From the NCBI RefSeq assembly GCF_020410745.1, contig NZ_CP084528.1, forward strand, positions 558,001-622,000: a stretch of DNA of 64,000 bases, in the 5' to 3' direction. Every line of letters begins with the position of its first letter. Position 1 is the stretch's first letter. The position numbers and the translations under genes are program-made. The notes below the pieces were generated by a model. It was not told the DNA's origin, did no database searches, and saw only the letters and a program-made list of their open reading frames with translations. This document shows positions 52,350 to 59,614 of this stretch, piece by piece. The stretch is from Kaistella polysaccharea. Lineage in GTDB: Bacteria; Bacteroidota; Bacteroidia; Flavobacteriales; Weeksellaceae.

Positions 52350-53135
52350 AATTTCGTTCAGCATCTTAGCCAATCGCAGTCCGCCGTAAAGTAGCTGTCT
52401 TTCTAACAAAGGTTCAAATTTATAATTGTAATCATAAGAGTAAGAACCTTCTGCTTTGGTATTTGCATAGATGTTATTCGCTGCTTTATGACTGTCATAT
52501 AGCCAATCTTCTAAAGTTCCCATCTGAATTAATTTCACTTCATCTTTTGATTTCACATCTAAAACTCTTGAGAATTCGGTGTAGCTATATTTTTGAAAAT
52601 CTACCAGCTTGGTATCCCATAACGAATGTAAGTTCGTATTTTCTCCAAAAAATTTGAGTTTAATTCTGTTACCTCCTAAATCTTCCAAACGTCCCACATG
52701 CATTGGCTGAGCAGCGTCTCCCATGAGGTGAATAAGAAAACGCAAGGAAATCTCGCGATCTTGCGGTGATGTTTTTTTATCTTTTATTTGATTAGAAAGC
52801 GTTTGTATTTGGGTGTAAATATTTGGGCCATCCTGAACTTTTAAAGTATCGGAAAACTGCTTTAAATTAGATTGTGAGCTTACATTTACGTAATGCCACT
52901 GCTCTGTTGGTTTCCAAACTCCCGTGGTATCAGATTTTATATAATCTGGCCAGTTTGCCCAATATGCCAATTTCTGATCACCGATCATTTTTTTTAATTG
53001 CCTTTTCGCTTTCGTTGAAAGATGATTTTCTGCAATGTCAGCAATTACACGGTGTCCCGTAGTTCCCCAGCAGTATGCCAGATTAAAACTCAACAATGCC
53101 AAAAGCACCAATGAATTTTTCAAAGATTTATTCAT
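52344..53135 (-). CDS. Secreted S1/P1-type zinc nuclease
   Basis: Exported nuclease, 263 aa, of the P1/S1 and phospholipase-C-like zinc family. The signal peptide (KNSLVLLALLSFNLAYC) precedes WGTTGHRVIADIAENHL: the new N-terminal Trp and the following His bind zinc. Further ligands are in WPDYIKSD, WHYVN, RFLIHLMGDAAQPMHVGRL and NLHSLWDTKLV. Likely degrades single-stranded DNA/RNA outside the cell or in the periplasm, for nutrient recovery. It starts 1 nt before the stop of the DUF4294 gene is passed, so the two form an operon. Confidence 0.93.
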   Translation of the reverse strand: MNKSLKNSLVLLALLSFNLAYCWGTTGHRVIADIAENHLSTKAKRQLKKMIGDQKLAYWANWPDYIKSDTTGVWKPTEQWHYVNVSSQSNLKQFSDTLKVQDGPNIYTQIQTLSNQIKDKKTSPQDREISLRFLIHLMGDAAQPMHVGRLEDLGGNRIKLKFFGENTNLHSLWDTKLVDFQKYSYTEFSRVLDVKSKDEVKLIQMGTLEDWLYDSHKAANNIYANTKAEGSYSYDYNYKFEPLLERQLLYGGLRLAKMLNEIL

Positions 53136-53136
53136 A

Positions 53137-53841
53137 TTATTTCTTTACTTTAAAACTTAAATATCCTGGATAAGGCTGCAAGTAACCACTATTCCAGTTA
53201 TGTTGCAATAAAGATTCTATAAATTCGTCGCTGCGGTCTTTATGAGGATCGTAGGGTTGTTTGATGCTGACATCAGCAATATTCCCTTTCACATTCCACC
53301 AGAAAGCACTCCAGCCACCACGAAGTTCTCTAATAATATCATACACGGTTTTACCAGTTGCGCGGTTCATTAATTTTGCAAAAACCCTCCCTTCAGTTGT
53401 AGTAAGATCGCGCAACTGAAGTTCATATTCATCAGCTAACTTTTGCTGGCGCTCATTTAAATATTTTTTCTGTGATTTTTCATCCATCTGGATCATTTCA
53501 TCCTGAATATCTTCGTATTGCTCTAAAGCAGTCAAAAAAAGTGGGTAGACCCGATTGAGTTTTTTGTTGAGAAAATAATAATAGTTCTGATCTAACTGAT
53601 TGTTAAACTTCGGCTTATTTAGTAAAATAAGTTCGTCCATTACGACAACATTTTCACCATCAATTTCGTAGATTCTGGCCTTTTGGCTTTGATCGTAGTA
53701 ATATTTGTTGCCAAGTTGATCGGTTTTCAGCAGTTCTGGCGGATACTCACTGATGGGTTTTGTTTTAACTATTTCCTGCTGAGCATTTAAACAAAGTCCG
53801 AAAAACAGGAGAAATAGTAAGACTGGTTTATTAAAAATCAT
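53137..53841 (-). CDS. DUF4294 family exported protein
   Basis: A 234-aa protein with N-terminal signal peptide (NKPVLLFLLFFGLCLNAQQ). The conserved block NYYYFLNKKLNRVYPLFLTA, preceded by VVMDELILLNKPKFN and followed by a Gln/Glu-rich helical region and GRVFAKLMNRATGKTVYDII, identifies DUF4294, a family found in Bacteroidetes. No catalytic motif is evident and the function is unknown. It lies directly upstream of the secreted S1/P1 nuclease (1-nt spacing), suggesting a joint envelope or nutrient role. Confidence 0.85.
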   Translation of the reverse strand: MIFNKPVLLFLLFFGLCLNAQQEIVKTKPISEYPPELLKTDQLGNKYYYDQSQKARIYEIDGENVVVMDELILLNKPKFNNQLDQNYYYFLNKKLNRVYPLFLTALEQYEDIQDEMIQMDEKSQKKYLNERQQKLADEYELQLRDLTTTEGRVFAKLMNRATGKTVYDIIRELRGGWSAFWWNVKGNIADVSIKQPYDPHKDRSDEFIESLLQHNWNSGYLQPYPGYLSFKVKK

Positions 53842-53896
53842 TATTTTTACCTTCTATAAAATCAAAATTTAGTCTAACAAAAGTCATTCCTTTTAT

Positions 53897-54973
53897 ATGA
53901 AATTTGAAAATAAATCTCTAAAGTTTTTAGAAGAATATTTAAACACCGCATCGCCAACTGGTTACGAACATAACGGCCAAAAAATATGGATGAATTACCT
54001 GAAGCCGTATGTTGACAAAATTGAAATTGACCACTACGGAACCTGCTACGGCATTATAAATCCTGACGCCGAATTCCGGGTCGTAATTGAAGCTCATGCC
54101 GACGAAATTTCGTGGTACGTGAATTATATCACAGATGAAGGTTTAATCTATGTCATCAGAAATGGTGGATCTGATCAGATGATTGCGCCGTCAAAAGTAG
54201 TTCATTTGCATGGGGAAAAAGGTATTGTGAAAGGCGTTTTCGGCTGGCCTGCAATTCACACTCGTGGTGTAAATTCAGACGAACCGGTGCCGAAACTTGA
54301 AAATATATTCATTGATCTTGGAGCATCTAGTAAGAAAGAAGTTGAGGAATTAGGAGTTTTCATTGGAACAATGATTACCTATCCGGATGAATTTTTTCAG
54401 CTCAACGAGAAGTATTTTGTTTCGCGCGCACTTGACAACAGAATTGGTGGTTTTATGATTGCCGAAGTCGCCCGACTTTTAAAACAAAATAAAAGCAAAT
54501 TGCCGTTCGGACTTTACATTACTAATTCAGTTCAGGAAGAAGTAGGTTTATACGGTGCAGATATGATTGCAGATACTATTAAACCCCATATTGCGATTAT
54601 TACTGATGTTACTCATGACACCTCTACCCCAATGATTGAGAAAAAGAAAGAAGGCGATCAAAAATGTGGAGAAGGACCAGTGATTTATTTCGCACCAAGC
54701 GTACATCACAATATTCGGGAACTCATTGTGCAGACTGCAAAAGAAAAAGACATTCCTTTTCAAAGAGCCGCTTCCAGCCGCGCAACAGGAACCGATACGG
54801 ATGCTTTCGCCCATTCTAATGGCGGAGTGCCCTCGGCGCTGATTTCGCTGCCTTTACGATACATGCACACTACCGTAGAGATGGTTTCTCAGGACGATGT
54901 CGCTCACGTCATCGATCTAATCTACGAATCTTTACTGAAAATTGACCCAAAGATGAATTTAAAATATCATTAG
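53897..54973 (+). CDS. M42 family metallopeptidase
   Basis: Cytosolic dinuclear zinc aminopeptidase of the M42 (glutamyl aminopeptidase/endoglucanase-like) family, 358 aa. Metal and catalytic residues are visible: His in VVIEAHADEI, Asp in SRALDNRIGG, the Glu pair in NSVQEEVGLYGADM, Asp in ITDVTHD, and His in RYMHTTVEMV. RATGTDTDAFAHSNGGVPSA is the conserved C-terminal block. These enzymes form tetrahedral dodecamers in relatives. Followed after 45 nt by rpe, possibly in the same transcript. Confidence 0.94.
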   Translation: MKFENKSLKFLEEYLNTASPTGYEHNGQKIWMNYLKPYVDKIEIDHYGTCYGIINPDAEFRVVIEAHADEISWYVNYITDEGLIYVIRNGGSDQMIAPSKVVHLHGEKGIVKGVFGWPAIHTRGVNSDEPVPKLENIFIDLGASSKKEVEELGVFIGTMITYPDEFFQLNEKYFVSRALDNRIGGFMIAEVARLLKQNKSKLPFGLYITNSVQEEVGLYGADMIADTIKPHIAIITDVTHDTSTPMIEKKKEGDQKCGEGPVIYFAPSVHHNIRELIVQTAKEKDIPFQRAASSRATGTDTDAFAHSNGGVPSALISLPLRYMHTTVEMVSQDDVAHVIDLIYESLLKIDPKMNLKYH

Positions 54974-55018
54974 AAAATTAGAGACCAAATACAACATTGA
55001 AAAAGCTAAAATAATATC

Positions 55019-55669
55019 ATGAAAACACGATTAATTGCTCCTTCCCTACTTTCTGCAGATTTTGGAAATCTAAAAAGAGATATCGAAATGCTCAACCGTT
55101 CGCAGGCCGACTGGATGCATGTTGATGTAATGGATGGTCGCTTTGTTCCTAATATTTCATTTGGTTTTCCGATCATGAAAACTGTGAAAGAGTACGCCGA
55201 AAAATTCATCGATGTGCATTTGATGATTGTGGAGCCAGAAAAATATGTGGAGGAGTTTATTGCGCTGGGAGCAGATCTTGTTTCTGTACATTATGAAGCG
55301 TGCGTTCACCTGCACCGAACCATTAATTTAATTCAAGATAAAGGTGCAAAAGCAGGTGTAGTTTTAAATCCTTCAACTCCTGTTTTGCTTTTAGAAGATA
55401 TTATTGCTGATGTCGATTTGGTTTTATTAATGAGTGTAAATCCTGGATTTGGCGGACAGAAATTTATTGAAAATACATACAAGAAAATCGCCGAAACAAA
55501 AGATTTAATACTATCAAACAATTCCACCGCTTTAATTGAAGTTGACGGCGGCGTAAATCTAGACAATGCAGCGAAACTTTTTGAGGCAGGTGCTGATGTT
55601 TTAGTCGCTGGAAATGCAGTCTTTTCCTCGGAAAATCCAGAAAGAACAATAGAACTGTTGAAAATATAA
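55019..55669 (+). CDS. rpe: Ribulose-phosphate 3-epimerase
   Basis: Pentose-phosphate enzyme interconverting ribulose 5-phosphate and xylulose 5-phosphate, 216 aa, TIM barrel. Motifs: IAPSLLSADFGNL, MHVDVMDGRFVPNISFG (His and Asp metal ligands), DVHLMIVEPEKY, VSVHYEACVHLHRTI, LMSVNPGFGGQKFI, IEVDGGVNLDNAA and VAGNAVF. Full length with all metal ligands. Ends at a bidirectional terminator. Confidence 0.96.
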   Translation: MKTRLIAPSLLSADFGNLKRDIEMLNRSQADWMHVDVMDGRFVPNISFGFPIMKTVKEYAEKFIDVHLMIVEPEKYVEEFIALGADLVSVHYEACVHLHRTINLIQDKGAKAGVVLNPSTPVLLLEDIIADVDLVLLMSVNPGFGGQKFIENTYKKIAETKDLILSNNSTALIEVDGGVNLDNAAKLFEAGADVLVAGNAVFSSENPERTIELLKI

Positions 55670-55703
55670 GATGTACGTAATTTTATAAATAAATAATCTC
55701 TAA

Positions 55704-55738
55704 AACAAAGAAAGTCCCACATCGGGACTTTCTTTGTT
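55704..55738. terminator. Convergent terminator between rpe and the outer-membrane protein gene
   Basis: 15-bp perfect stem AACAAAGAAAGTCCC / GGGACTTTCTTTGTT with a 5-nt loop, midway between two convergent genes. T-rich flanks on both strands are short, so it is symmetric rather than strongly directional. Confidence 0.85.
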
Positions 55739-55754
55739 ACTGTTGAATTTAATA

Positions 55755-56288
55755 CTAAAAACTAATATTCACAAAAGGTACAAATGGGCTGCTGTACACA
55801 CTTTTATCTTTATCGTACAAGAGGTTATATTTTCCTCCTACTGAAATCTTTGGCGTAATCTGATAACCAGCGCCCAAAAATAAGGCAGAATCCCAGAAAT
55901 TATCGTTCGTGTTCGTATAGATTATTTCTCGGTCAACATACATTTCTGCAAACTCTATTGTGGTTAATAATTTTTGTACAGGGTAATAATTGCCCAAAAC
56001 ATTGGCACCGATCGTTGTCGTTTTCTGTAAATCTTTAATTGCTGAATAATTAAATAGTAACCCAGATCCTAGAGAAAACCTCTCATTAACTCTATACACT
56101 AAGTTCGGGGAAAGGCTGATGCTCGTACCATCCACAAAATTAAGCCCAAAACCTAAACCAAAATTTAATCTTTTAGCTGGTTCGATGGGATTTTCCACAG
56201 TTTTTATACTGTCTATTTGTACTTGCGCGAATGTGATTTGTGTCACAAACATAGTCGCTATCAAACTAAAAAAAATATATTTTTTCAT
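55755..56288 (-). CDS. Small outer-membrane beta-barrel protein
   Basis: A 177-aa exported protein from ATG 56288: signal peptide KKYIFFSLIATMFVTQITFA, then alternating amphipathic strands (RLNFGLGFGLNFVDG, ISLSPNLVYRVNERFSLGSG, TTTIGANVLGNYYP, LFLGAGYQITPKISVGG) and a terminal aromatic residue (FVPFVNISF), as in OmpA/OprF-like eight-stranded barrels. Function unknown. The longer frame from 56318 would start inside the ndk terminator hairpin and was rejected. Confidence 0.82.
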   Translation of the reverse strand: MKKYIFFSLIATMFVTQITFAQVQIDSIKTVENPIEPAKRLNFGLGFGLNFVDGTSISLSPNLVYRVNERFSLGSGLLFNYSAIKDLQKTTTIGANVLGNYYPVQKLLTTIEFAEMYVDREIIYTNTNDNFWDSALFLGAGYQITPKISVGGKYNLLYDKDKSVYSSPFVPFVNISF

Positions 56289-56300
56289 TATTTTAAACTT

Positions 56301-56330
56301 AAAAAAAATGTTCAGCAAAAACTGAACATT
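56301..56330 (-). terminator. Terminator after ndk
   Basis: 9-bp perfect stem AATGTTCAG / CTGAACATT (56307-56330) with a 6-nt loop and a T-run on the minus strand, 24 nt beyond the ndk stop. Confidence 0.9.
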
Positions 56331-56354
56331 GAAGGGTGATTTTATATCTATTTC

Positions 56355-56774
56355 TTAAAAAAGTTCTCTTCCAGCAAAATGGAAACGAGCTTCTAATAAA
56401 GCATTTTCGTCAGAATCTGAACCATGTACTGCATTTTCACCTAAGCTTCTAGCAAACATTTTTCTTATGGTACCTTCCGCAGCTTCAGCTGGATTGGTAG
56501 CTCCGATTAAAGTTCTGAAATCCGCAACAGCGTTATCTTTTTCCAAAATTGCTGCAACGATTGGTCCTGAACTCATAAAGTCCACCAATTCCCCATAAAA
56601 AGGTCTCTCCGCGTGAACATCGTAGAATTTCTTCGCATCTGCATTCGTAAGTTGTGTTAATTTTAAAGCTTTGATTTTAAATCCTGCTTCAGCAATTTTC
56701 CCTAAAATAGCACCAATATGACCGTCTGCAACTGCATCAGGTTTGATCATGGTGAATGTAATTCTATCTGACAT
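56355..56774 (-). CDS. ndk: Nucleoside-diphosphate kinase
   Basis: Balances NTP and dNTP pools by phosphotransfer through a His, 139 aa from ATG 56774. Motifs: [58 protein letters not shown], and catalytic His in [13 protein letters not shown]. Length is normal. The longer frame from 56798 begins inside the -7 box and was rejected. Monocistronic, with promoter and terminator. Confidence 0.97.
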   Translation of the reverse strand: MSDRITFTMIKPDAVADGHIGAILGKIAEAGFKIKALKLTQLTNADAKKFYDVHAERPFYGELVDFMSSGPIVAAILEKDNAVADFRTLIGATNPAEAAEGTIRKMFARSLGENAVHGSDSDENALLEARFHFAGRELF

Positions 56775-56795
56775 ATCTCTTGTTTTATTGTGGCG

Positions 56796-56803
56796 CAAAA
56801 GTA
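56796..56803 (-). promoter_or_regulatory. -7 box TACTTTTG of ndk
   Basis: Perfect TAnnTTTG box on the minus strand, 21 nt before ATG 56774. No clear -33 TTG. Confidence 0.5.
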
Positions 56804-56815
56804 CAAAAACTTTTA

Positions 56816-56950
56816 TATATTTGTATGGAAATTCTCATTGAGAACAGCTAAATTCATTTGGCACGAAAGTTGTAAAATTTGTTACGATTCTCATGTTTAA
56901 TTTGAGTTTTCATGGTTATTAGTTTTTACCCAGCCTCGGCTGGGTTTTTT
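56816..56950 (+). ncRNA. Candidate small RNA: plus-strand promoter box and terminator between two minus-strand genes
   Basis: A TATATTTG box (56816-56823) is followed about 105 nt later by a strong plus-oriented terminator: 7-bp GC-rich stem CCCAGCC / GGCTGGG with a 2-nt centre (56930-56945) and T6. Both flanking genes (ndk, rsgA) are on the minus strand, and on that strand the hairpin is followed by TAAAAAC, not T. No plus-strand gene explains the terminator. A local hairpin TTCTC / GAGAA lies at the 5' end. The only ORF is eight codons at 56824. No RNA family is recognised. Confidence 0.4.
56930..56950 (+). terminator. Orphan plus-strand terminator beside rsgA
   Basis: CCCAGCC / GGCTGGG stem followed by T6, oriented against both neighbouring genes. 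The last T of the run is already within the rsgA stop codon. Confidence 0.8.
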
Positions 56951-57875
56951 ATTGTGCGTTGTTTTCCTCCGCCTCTTCCATGATTTTCACATAAGTCAAA
57001 TATCGGCTTTCCTGAATCTTTCCTTCTTCCACTTCGGCTAAAACTGCGCATTTAGGTTCGTTAAGATGCATACAGTTGTGGAATTTACATTTTCTTCCGG
57101 TTTTAAAAATTTCCGGAAAATAATGCTGAATTTCTTCTTTTTGAACATCGATCATGGCGAACTCCCGAACTCCAGGAGTATCAATAACACTCCCGCCAAA
57201 ATGCCAGAAATGCATCTGTGCAAAAGTTGTTGTGTGTTTTCCTTTTAAATGTGTTCCCGAAATTTCAGATGTTTTTAAGTTAAGTTCTGGCTGTAACGCA
57301 TTTACCAAAGTAGATTTCCCACTTCCCGAATGCCCAAAAAATACCGAAACTTTATCTTTTATCGTATTTTGAAGCGTCTCCAAATTTAACTGAGAATATG
57401 ATGATATTTCCAAAGAATTATATCCAATTTCCTCGTAAATTTCTTCAATAAAACGGGTCAAATCTATTTCTTCCTCCGAAAGAACATCCATTTTATTAAA
57501 TAAAATCAAAGGTTTAATGTTATACGCTTCACAACACACCAAAAATCGGTCGAGAAACCCTAATGATGTTTCGGGATGTTTTAAGGTGAAAATAAAACAA
57601 GCAAGATCAATATTTGAGGCAATAATATGCGCTTCTTTCGAGAGATTTACCGATTTACGAATAAGGTAATTTTTACGCGGTTCAATTTTCGTAATCCACG
57701 CCACGTCATCTTGTTCCAGGGAAAATTCCACCATATCACCAACGGCCAAAGGATTGGTCAATCTCGTTTTAATAAGCTTAAATTTTCCGCGGATTCGGGC
57801 TTCAAAAAATCTGCCCGTTTCTGCTCCTAAAACCTGGTACCAGCTGCCGGTAGATTTTGTTATGAGTCCTTTCAA
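56949..57875 (-). CDS. rsgA: Ribosome small-subunit-dependent GTPase RsgA
   Basis: Circularly permuted GTPase for 30S maturation, 308 aa. An OB-fold N-terminus (GRFFEARIRGKFKL) is followed by the permuted order G4 (LFNKMD), G1 (FFGHSGSGKSTLVNAL), G2 (KGKHTTT) and G3 (IDTPGVREF). The C-terminal zinc module has CKFHNCMHLNEPKC. All elements are intact. Downstream of the aroF-like gene by 35 nt, in line with dnaX and that gene. Confidence 0.96.
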   Translation of the reverse strand: MKGLITKSTGSWYQVLGAETGRFFEARIRGKFKLIKTRLTNPLAVGDMVEFSLEQDDVAWITKIEPRKNYLIRKSVNLSKEAHIIASNIDLACFIFTLKHPETSLGFLDRFLVCCEAYNIKPLILFNKMDVLSEEEIDLTRFIEEIYEEIGYNSLEISSYSQLNLETLQNTIKDKVSVFFGHSGSGKSTLVNALQPELNLKTSEISGTHLKGKHTTTFAQMHFWHFGGSVIDTPGVREFAMIDVQKEEIQHYFPEIFKTGRKCKFHNCMHLNEPKCAVLAEVEEGKIQESRYLTYVKIMEEAEENNAQ

Positions 57876-57910
57876 TGCGAATTGATAATCTTTAAATTAA
57901 AAAAATAAAA

Positions 57911-58978
57911 TTAAATACTGTTTTGAACTTCGATGGATTCCTCGTGAATCGCTTTAAACACTTTCTCAATAAATTCAGCAGACATACCAGATTCATCAGC
58001 TTTTTGATTGGCATATTCGGTAATAACTTTCCATCTTTCTGGCTGAAAAATTGCGATATTATTGTCTTTCTTCAAACTTCCAATTTTTTCAGAAATTTTC
58101 ATTCGCTGTCCTAAAAGTTCAATCAGTTGAAAATCTAAATCAGAAATTAATGTTCGGTGACGGCCCATTTCTCCTTCAAAAGCAGAGATATCTGAAGTTC
58201 TAACCTGTAAATTCTCAATAAGATTCCCTAAAATTTCAGGTGTAATTTGCTGGGAAGCATCACTCCATGCCTCATCAGGATTGCAATGCGTTTCAATCAT
58301 CATTCCTTCATAACCAACATTCAGAGCTTCTTGCGCAATACCTGCCAAACCTGTGCGATTCCCACAAATATGCGAAGGATCTACTAAGAGCGGAATATTA
58401 GGAAATTGATTTTTAAAATCAAGGGCGATTTGCCAGTTTGGAATATTACGATATTTGGTTTTTTGATAAGTAGAAAAACCGCGGTGAATAACGCCAAGAT
58501 TAGTAATATTTTGTCCTAAAAGTCTTTCGAGCGCTCCTATCCATAGTGCTAAATCTGGATTCACAGGATTTTTTACAAGTACAGGTTTATCAGTTCCTTT
58601 CAAGGCTTCCGCAATTTCCTGAACGGTGAAAGGATTTACTGTAGAACGCGCGCCGATCCAAAGAATATCAACATCAGCTTCTAAAGCTGCTGCGACGTGG
58701 TGCGCATTGGCAACTTCGGTCGCCGTTTTAAAACCATACTCCTGTTTTACCTTTTTCAACCAGTTTAGACCGATAACACCTACTCCTTCAAAACCGTTTG
58801 GTTTAGTTCTGGGTTTCCAGATTCCAGCTCTGAAAACAGGAACCGGCGCCCCAGATTCTTTAATTCGTTTTGCAGTTTCCAGCATTTGCGATTCACTCTC
58901 CGCACTACATGGACCAGCTACTATAAAGGGTTTTGGAAACTCATCTACCCAAGTGTTTTGTAAATCTTGTAAATTCAT
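57911..58978 (-). CDS. Bifunctional DAHP synthase / chorismate mutase
   Basis: First enzyme of the shikimate pathway fused to chorismate mutase, 355 aa. Residues 1-260 are a type I DAHP synthase of the KDO8PS-like subgroup: FIVAGPCSAESESQM, FRAGIWKPRTKPNGFEGVG, LWIGARSTVNPF, VLVKNPVNPD, GVIHRGFS, LLVDPSHICGNR and IETHCNPDEAWSD. Residues 265-355 are an AroQ-type mutase: ISDLDFQLIELLGQRMKISE, IGSLKKDN, FQPERWKVI. In Bacillus-type fusions the mutase is N-terminal; here it is C-terminal. Likely feedback-controlled by chorismate or prephenate through the mutase part. Confidence 0.95.
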   Translation of the reverse strand: MNLQDLQNTWVDEFPKPFIVAGPCSAESESQMLETAKRIKESGAPVPVFRAGIWKPRTKPNGFEGVGVIGLNWLKKVKQEYGFKTATEVANAHHVAAALEADVDILWIGARSTVNPFTVQEIAEALKGTDKPVLVKNPVNPDLALWIGALERLLGQNITNLGVIHRGFSTYQKTKYRNIPNWQIALDFKNQFPNIPLLVDPSHICGNRTGLAGIAQEALNVGYEGMMIETHCNPDEAWSDASQQITPEILGNLIENLQVRTSDISAFEGEMGRHRTLISDLDFQLIELLGQRMKISEKIGSLKKDNNIAIFQPERWKVITEYANQKADESGMSAEFIEKVFKAIHEESIEVQNSI

Positions 58979-59003
58979 TATGGAAAAAAAGGAAATTTAT
59001 ATT

Positions 59004-59614
59004 TTAATTAAAGTCAAGTTTAAACAGATCATCTAAATCTTTTAAAACCGGATTTATTTCGGCAAATTTATTGAAAATCTTTCGTTTGGTGATGATTTCT
59101 TTTTTCATAGATCCATCCAGTTTAAATTCCAACGAAATATTAAAATGATTCACCTTGTGCATGAAATGATTGAAAAACTCTGGACGTATTTTTTCAAACT
59201 CGCTTTTTGCAGATTCAGATGGATATGTTATCTGGATAATATTCTCGTCTTTCTTCTGAAAAGCAAACGAATTGATCGCATTGTAAATAATAATATCGCG
59301 CTGCTGAAGCTCTTCTAAAAACTTTTGCCATTCACTTTGTAAATCGGTTTCACTAAAATGCTGGCTGGGCAAAGCTTTTTTGACTTCGGCATTTAGAACC
59401 TCTGGAATATCTTCTGATTTTTCCAGCGCTGCACTGATGCTGAATTTAGAGGGCTTTTTTAATGTGCCAGTGGGTGCTGAACTTTTTTCAACAATTCGTT
59501 GAATCCTTTCTATATTTTCTGGGGGTGAATTTTTTGGTGCTTCTTTTACCTCTGCTTCAACTACTTTTTGAGTATAACTGAGAAGCGGTGCTAAAATCAG
59601 GAATTTTTTTTTTT
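59004..59614 (-). CDS. dnaX: dnaX tau-specific C-terminal region, -1 frame relative to the dnaX start
   Basis: Continuation of dnaX in the -1 frame after the A11 run. The frame is open for about 200 codons and has coding character: a Pro/Glu/Lys linker (AEVKEAPKNSPPENIERIQR), a region rich in helices (SETDLQSEWQKFLEELQQRD) and an ordered end (HFMHKVNHFNISLEFKL). No separate promoter or good start codon lies at the junction; the ATG at 59645 is inside dnaX. Slippage adding one A (or a -1 ribosomal shift) would join it to the upstream frame to give a 559-aa tau-like protein, which in E. coli binds polymerase alpha and DnaB. An assembly error in the homopolymer is the alternative. Confidence 0.85.

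Noticed and set aside
56824-56850. Eight-codon ORF at the 5' end of the candidate small RNA
   Set aside because: Too short to support as a gene; it starts 1 nt after the -7 box, before any plausible transcription start.
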